Assembly: GCA_018823325.1 (NCBI GenBank) | Contig: JAHJIJ010000018.1 | Location: 1 to 64,000 of the forward strand | From: Alphaproteobacteria bacterium | GTDB lineage: Bacteria; Pseudomonadota; Alphaproteobacteria; Sphingomonadales; Sphingomonadaceae | Direction: 5' to 3' | Length of the DNA: 64,000 nt | Part shown: positions 62,047 to 64,000 of the stretch, in pieces | Layout of the letters: every line of letters starts with the position of its first letter | Numbering within the stretch: position 1 is the first letter of the stretch | Translations under genes and position numbers: made by a program | The notes under the pieces: model-generated | Seen by the model: the letters and a program-made list of their open reading frames with translations, nothing else | Told to the model about the DNA's origin: nothing | The model's database searches: none

Positions 62047-62607
62047 TCAGTTTTTGGAGGTGGCCATGGATTTGACCGTGGCCAGCGTGTTCTTCACGTG
62101 ATCGCGGTAGTCGAGAGCGCTGTGCACATAGACGATGCGCCCAGCCGGGCTGATCACATAAGAGGTACGGTCCGTCTTTCCAGCGAAGGCAGGATTGTCG
62201 CCCTTCAGCGCCACGTCATAGCCGGCGATCAGGCGCGGACCGGCAGAAGCGACCGCAAACTTTCCGCCGCACGCTTCGGTGGAAAAGCGCTGGAGCACAT
62301 CGACCGGATCAGCCGACATGCCAATTACAGTCGCGCCTGCAGCCTTGAACTCATCCGCCATGTCGGCGAATTCCTTGGTCTCCGCCGTGCAGCCCTTGGT
62401 GAAGGCGGCAGGGAAGAAATAGAGCACCACCGGTCCCTTCTTCAGCGCTTCGGAGAGCTTGACGGAGAAGACCTTACCTGCGAGCGCACCGCGCGTCTCG
62501 AAATCAGGCGCCTTTGCACCGACCGGAAGCGCGGCGTGGGCTGCTGTCGCCAGAAGGACGCTGCCAAGCGTTGCAGCCAGTGCGGTCGTTGCTCTCCTGA
62601 CGGTCAT
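62047..62607 (-). CDS. Periplasmic peroxiredoxin (AhpC/TSA, BCP-like)
   Basis: Peroxide reductase of 186 aa with signal peptide (LAATLGSVLLATAAHA). The active-site region is YFFPAAFTKGCTAETKEFAD with the peroxidatic Cys. A second Cys in STEACGGKFA may be resolving. ATG 62607 follows AGGAAC. It diverges from recF. Confidence 0.92.
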   Translation of the reverse strand: MTVRRATTALAATLGSVLLATAAHAALPVGAKAPDFETRGALAGKVFSVKLSEALKKGPVVLYFFPAAFTKGCTAETKEFADMADEFKAAGATVIGMSADPVDVLQRFSTEACGGKFAVASAGPRLIAGYDVALKGDNPAFAGKTDRTSYVISPAGRIVYVHSALDYRDHVKNTLATVKSMATSKN

Positions 62608-62694
62608 GATGTCGTTCCTGCCTGATGATCGATGAAGCGCGCAATCTGCCACAGAAGCCCTTGGCGTGCCAGCCCTCTCCGGTTACGAGCAGCC

Positions 62695-63762
62695 ATGGCG
62701 ATCGACCGCCTTGCCCTCACCAACTTCCGCAATCATGCCGACGCCCTGATTGCGCCTGATACATCGATGATCGTCCTGACCGGCGAGAATGGCGCGGGCA
62801 AGACCAATATATTGGAAGCGATTTCTCTGCTCGCCCCGGGTCGCGGCCTGCGTGGTGCCGCACTGCGTGACATGGCTCGACAGGGTGGCCCCGGTGGATT
62901 TGCTGTCTCGGCGCGACTGGGGGATTCGCAGATCGGCACCGGAACCGACGCAAGCGCCCCTGACAAGCGGCAGGTACGGATCGATGGGCGGACAACTCCC
63001 GCCAACAGCCTCTCAGTCAGGCTGGCACTTAGCTGGCTCACGCCAGCCATGGACCGGCTGTTTCTCGAAAGTCCGGGTGGGCGCCGACGGTTTCTGGATC
63101 GGCTGGTGCTCGCATATGACCCGGGCCACGCACATCACAGCACACGCTACGAAGCCGCCATGCGAGCACGCAACGCCCTGCTGGCCAACGAGGAGCCGGC
63201 CGATCCCGCGTGGCTCGCCGCGCTCGAAGCGCGCATGGCTGAGCATGGCGCGGCGATCGACTCTTCCCGTCGCGCACTGATCTCCGCGCTGGAGCAGGAG
63301 ATTGATGCAAATGCACAGCATTTGTTCGCACGGCCAACCCTCGTCCTTTCGGGCGCAACGGAAGGCGAATTGGGACTCGCCGATCAACTAAGAGCGTCCC
63401 GTCAGCGCGACCGCGCGGCAGGTCGCACGCTTGCCGGACCCCATCGCAGCGATTTGCTTGTCCGGCATTTGAGCAAGGATCAAGACGCGGCCCTATGTTC
63501 AACGGGCGAGCAAAAAGCGTTGCTGCTCAGTATCATGCTCGCTCATGCCCAGCTCATCGGCTCGCATAGCGGAAGACAGCTGATCATTCTGCTGGATGAA
63601 GTCGCCGCCCATCTTGATCCGGCGCGACGGCGCGCCCTCTTCGAGCGTCTTCTCGCAACCGGCGGTCAGGTCTGGATGACAGGAACTGAAGCCAGCCTTT
63701 TTGAGGGTCTGGAACAGGCGAACTATTTCAACGTGGCCGCCGGTCAGATCATCCGGCGCTGA
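62695..63762 (+). CDS. recF: DNA replication and repair protein RecF
   Basis: Recombination mediator ATPase of 355 aa that loads RecA at gaps. ALTNFRNHADALI leads to Walker A TGENGAGKTNILEAISLLAP. The signature is STGEQKALLLSIMLAHA and Walker B ILLDEVAAHLDP. The start is ATG 62695. It is not next to dnaN/gyrB, as it would be in E. coli, which is usual in alphaproteobacteria. Confidence 0.96.
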   Translation: MAIDRLALTNFRNHADALIAPDTSMIVLTGENGAGKTNILEAISLLAPGRGLRGAALRDMARQGGPGGFAVSARLGDSQIGTGTDASAPDKRQVRIDGRTTPANSLSVRLALSWLTPAMDRLFLESPGGRRRFLDRLVLAYDPGHAHHSTRYEAAMRARNALLANEEPADPAWLAALEARMAEHGAAIDSSRRALISALEQEIDANAQHLFARPTLVLSGATEGELGLADQLRASRQRDRAAGRTLAGPHRSDLLVRHLSKDQDAALCSTGEQKALLLSIMLAHAQLIGSHSGRQLIILLDEVAAHLDPARRRALFERLLATGGQVWMTGTEASLFEGLEQANYFNVAAGQIIRR

Positions 63763-63786
63763 AACCAAGCCTTGCACGGCCGCTGA

Positions 63787-64000
63787 TTATTGCGACGCTC
63801 CGTAAATCGCACGATGCGCTCGTTCGGCGAACCGGTCGGTCATTCCTGCGATGTAGTCGGCGATGTGGCGGCTGCGAAAAGGCTCTTCGATCGCGCAATT
63901 GGCATCCCAGGCAGATTCCATCAGCGCGGGATCGCGCTGATAGGCCTGAAACAAGCCGGCAACCACCACCCTCGCCCGGTCAGCTGCCGCAAGCTGGCTG
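63787..64000 (-). CDS. dgt: dGTPase-like HD-domain protein, C-terminal end (5' end outside window)
   Basis: The frame is open to the window edge; about 70 C-terminal residues are visible. The end reads RHIADYIAGMTDRFAERAHR and then AIYGASQ, typical of deoxyguanosinetriphosphate triphosphohydrolase-like proteins. The catalytic HD motif lies outside the window. It converges with recF. Confidence 0.85.
   Translation of the reverse strand, partial: SQLAAADRARVVVAGLFQAYQRDPALMESAWDANCAIEEPFRSRHIADYIAGMTDRFAERAHRAIYGASQ

Overview
The window is chromosomal DNA from a GC-rich alphaproteobacterium, most likely a sphingomonad (Sphingomonadales). The pointers are the crtY/crtI/crtB carotenoid genes, a COQ7-type ubiquinone hydroxylase, HWE and HisKA_2 family histidine kinases, doublet (REP-like) repeats of kinds I associate with sphingomonads, and household gene orders such as nadD-rsfS-rlmH-envC-ctpA. 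Both edges cut genes: valS lacks its 5' part on the left, and a dGTPase-like gene lacks its 5' part on the right. I saw no tRNA, rRNA, CRISPR array, transposase or integrase.

Layout. 1-7.2 kb: valS 3' end, a MATE transporter, an SDR, htpX, a small zincin and a HerA-like ATPase. 7.2-11.4 kb (minus strand): an NfrB-type glycosyltransferase with a short NfrA-like partner, then a TauE/SafE exporter with a TIGR02186-like membrane protein. 11.6-17.5 kb: nadD, rsfS, rlmH, an EnvC-type factor, a CtpA protease, dsbB and coq7. 17.5-21.4 kb (minus strand): a DUF2141 protein, a fatty acid hydroxylase and a compact arsenic operon (arsR-arsI-arsC-acr3) behind a clear operator palindrome. 21.6-27 kb: a membrane histidine kinase and the carotenoid operon crtY-crtI-LOG-crtB. 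27-41 kb: AI-2E transporter, outer-membrane barrel, cysQ-like, pmbA, CinA-like, hemerythrin, nudC, mutY, a DciA-like protein, two DsbA-like thioredoxins and smc. 41-47.6 kb: a TfdA-like dioxygenase with an AraC regulator, then a GAF/PAS histidine kinase, a single-domain response regulator and a Crp/Fnr regulator. 48-51.2 kb: uvrA. 51.2-58.2 kb is accessory in character: an AT-rich two-gene ATPase/nuclease-like cassette, an HTH protein of unknown role, a long stretch without convincing genes, small membrane genes, nrdB and an AT-rich, frameshifted DUF4145 gene. 58.3-64 kb: small envelope proteins, an SDR, a secreted nuclease, a peroxiredoxin, recF and the 3' end of dgt.

Most noteworthy points. 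(1) The AT-rich pair at 51.26-53.00 kb encodes an OLD/ABC-type ATPase and a small protein with a PD-(D/E)XK-like pattern. Its overlap, composition and position suggest a compact defence-type system that I cannot match to a named one. (2) Doublet inverted repeats occur in intergenic DNA at four places, and two further doublets lie in frame inside the essential or conserved genes valS and uvrA, adding extra peptide segments to the proteins. (3) A 34-nt motif occurs twice, 49 kb apart, with two differences. (4) The DUF4145 gene is split by a -1 shift exactly at an A6 run that reads as a slippery heptamer.
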